Assembly: GCA_029857925.1 (NCBI GenBank)
Contig: JAOUGF010000128.1
Span: 1-6,358, forward strand
Direction: 5' to 3'
Length of the DNA stretch: 6,358 bases
Origin: Gammaproteobacteria bacterium
Lineage (GTDB): Bacteria > Pseudomonadota > Gammaproteobacteria > S012-40
Below the pieces are notes generated by a model that was not told the DNA's origin, did no database searches, and saw only the letters and a list, made by a program, of their open reading frames with translations. This document shows, one piece after another, positions 5,650 to 6,358 of this stretch. A program made the position numbers and the translations under genes. Within the stretch, counting starts at the first letter, position 1, and each line of letters begins with the position of its first letter.

Positions 5650-6358
5650 GATTGACGTTTCCCCTCTAACATATTGTTCAGGCCATCACCAAGCAAATAG
5701 AAGCCCAGTACGGTGACCATAATCGCTAATGCGGGGATGGTAGAGGCCCAGAACTGTCCCTGTAACAGGTAATTCGCGCCTTGTTGTACCATATTTCCCC
5801 AAGAAGGTGTCGGTTCTTGAACCCCGAATCCTAGGTAGCTTAACGCGCTCTCCATTAAGATGGCCTCTCCCATACCTAACGTTGCTTGAATTATGAGATA
5901 GGAGCGGCAGTTGAACCACAAAATATGTTTAAATATAATTATGCTGTCGGGAATACCTAACGCAATCGCGGATTCGACAAAATTCTTCTGCCGCAACATC
6001 GATATTTTGCCCTTGATAAGTTGCGCCACCAATGGTGCGTTAGTGATGCCCAAGACAAACATGATGTAATAAATATCGGGCTTAAACGCAGCAACCACCA
6101 ATAACATCAATACAAGCCGCGGAAACGAATCAATGATGTTGGTAATGTAGGTGATGGTAGTATCATATTTTCCGCCATAGTATCCGCTGAGAATACCAAA
6201 GACACCACCCAACAAGAGTGCCACTACAATTGAAAGTAGTCCTGGTATGAAATACGCTTTTATACCCAAAATCAAACGCGTAAACGTATCTCGACCCATA
6301 AAATCCGTCCCAAGTAGATGTCCCTCCGCACCCGGAGGTGCAAGCATCAGCTCGAGTT
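5646..6358 (-). CDS. Peptide ABC transporter permease, DppC/OppC type (5' end beyond the right edge)
   Basis: Membrane channel subunit of the peptide importer. An internal Met at 6347 could be taken as a start, but the frame stays open to the window edge and the family has an N-terminal membrane segment before the LGTDxxGRD motif. I therefore treat the gene as cut, with about 237 C-terminal residues visible. Numbered from that internal Met: LGTDFMGRDTFTRLILG is at 12-28, followed by membrane segments at about 34-56, 75-90, 92-110, 148-170 and 201-221. The cytoplasmic coupling loop that docks on the ATPases spans about 124-146 (SAIALGIPDSIIIFKHIL). It is followed by the diagnostic ALSYLGFGVQEPTPSWGNM at 168-186. 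After HIL the usual Pro-Asn is replaced by Trp-Phe-Asn, one residue longer. The stop overlaps the next gene's start by 4 bases. The partner permease and binding protein are expected to the right. Confidence 0.93.
   Translation of the reverse strand, partial: LELMLAPPGAEGHLLGTDFMGRDTFTRLILGIKAYFIPGLLSIVVALLLGGVFGILSGYYGGKYDTTITYITNIIDSFPRLVLMLLVVAAFKPDIYYIMFVLGITNAPLVAQLIKGKISMLRQKNFVESAIALGIPDSIIIFKHILWFNCRSYLIIQATLGMGEAILMESALSYLGFGVQEPTPSWGNMVQQGANYLLQGQFWASTIPALAIMVTVLGFYLLGDGLNNMLEGKRQS

Overview
The window looks like ordinary chromosomal DNA of a gammaproteobacterium. The best pointer is the left-hand gene, which matches the long, membrane-anchored FadE type of acyl-CoA dehydrogenase typical of that class. 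Base composition is moderate and somewhat AT-rich between genes. A Sel1-repeat secreted protein, a decayed dehydrogenase gene and a complete peptide-uptake system would fit a host-associated lineage such as the Legionellales, but that placement is inference.

Layout. Positions 1-941 (minus strand) hold the N-terminal 313 codons of fadE, which runs off the left edge. A 183-base divergent spacer separates it from two plus-strand genes. The first is a secreted Sel1-repeat protein (1125-1835). The second is an unusual Hpt plus degenerate receiver protein (1923-2744). From 2745 to 3095 there is no intact gene, but the right part of that stretch carries a frameshifted 3' remnant of a medium-chain dehydrogenase/reductase gene on the plus strand.

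From 3096 to the right edge everything is on the minus strand. In transcription order (right to left) these are a DppC/OppC-type permease (cut by the right edge), a DppD/OppD-type ATPase, a DppF/OppF-type ATPase and a small membrane protein of unknown function. The first three form a tight operon: permease and first ATPase overlap by 4 bases, and the ATPases are 38 bases apart. Together they would form half of an ABC importer for di- or oligopeptides. The partner permease (B) and the binding protein (A) probably lie beyond the right edge. The small membrane gene has its own good sigma70-like promoter just after the ATPase stop codon, so it is probably transcribed independently as well as by read-through.

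I found no RNA genes, CRISPR arrays, insertion sequences or phage genes, and no convincing new system. The observations most worth a second look are the frameshifted dehydrogenase remnant, the Hpt/pseudo-receiver protein, and an altered motif in the permease cytoplasmic loop.
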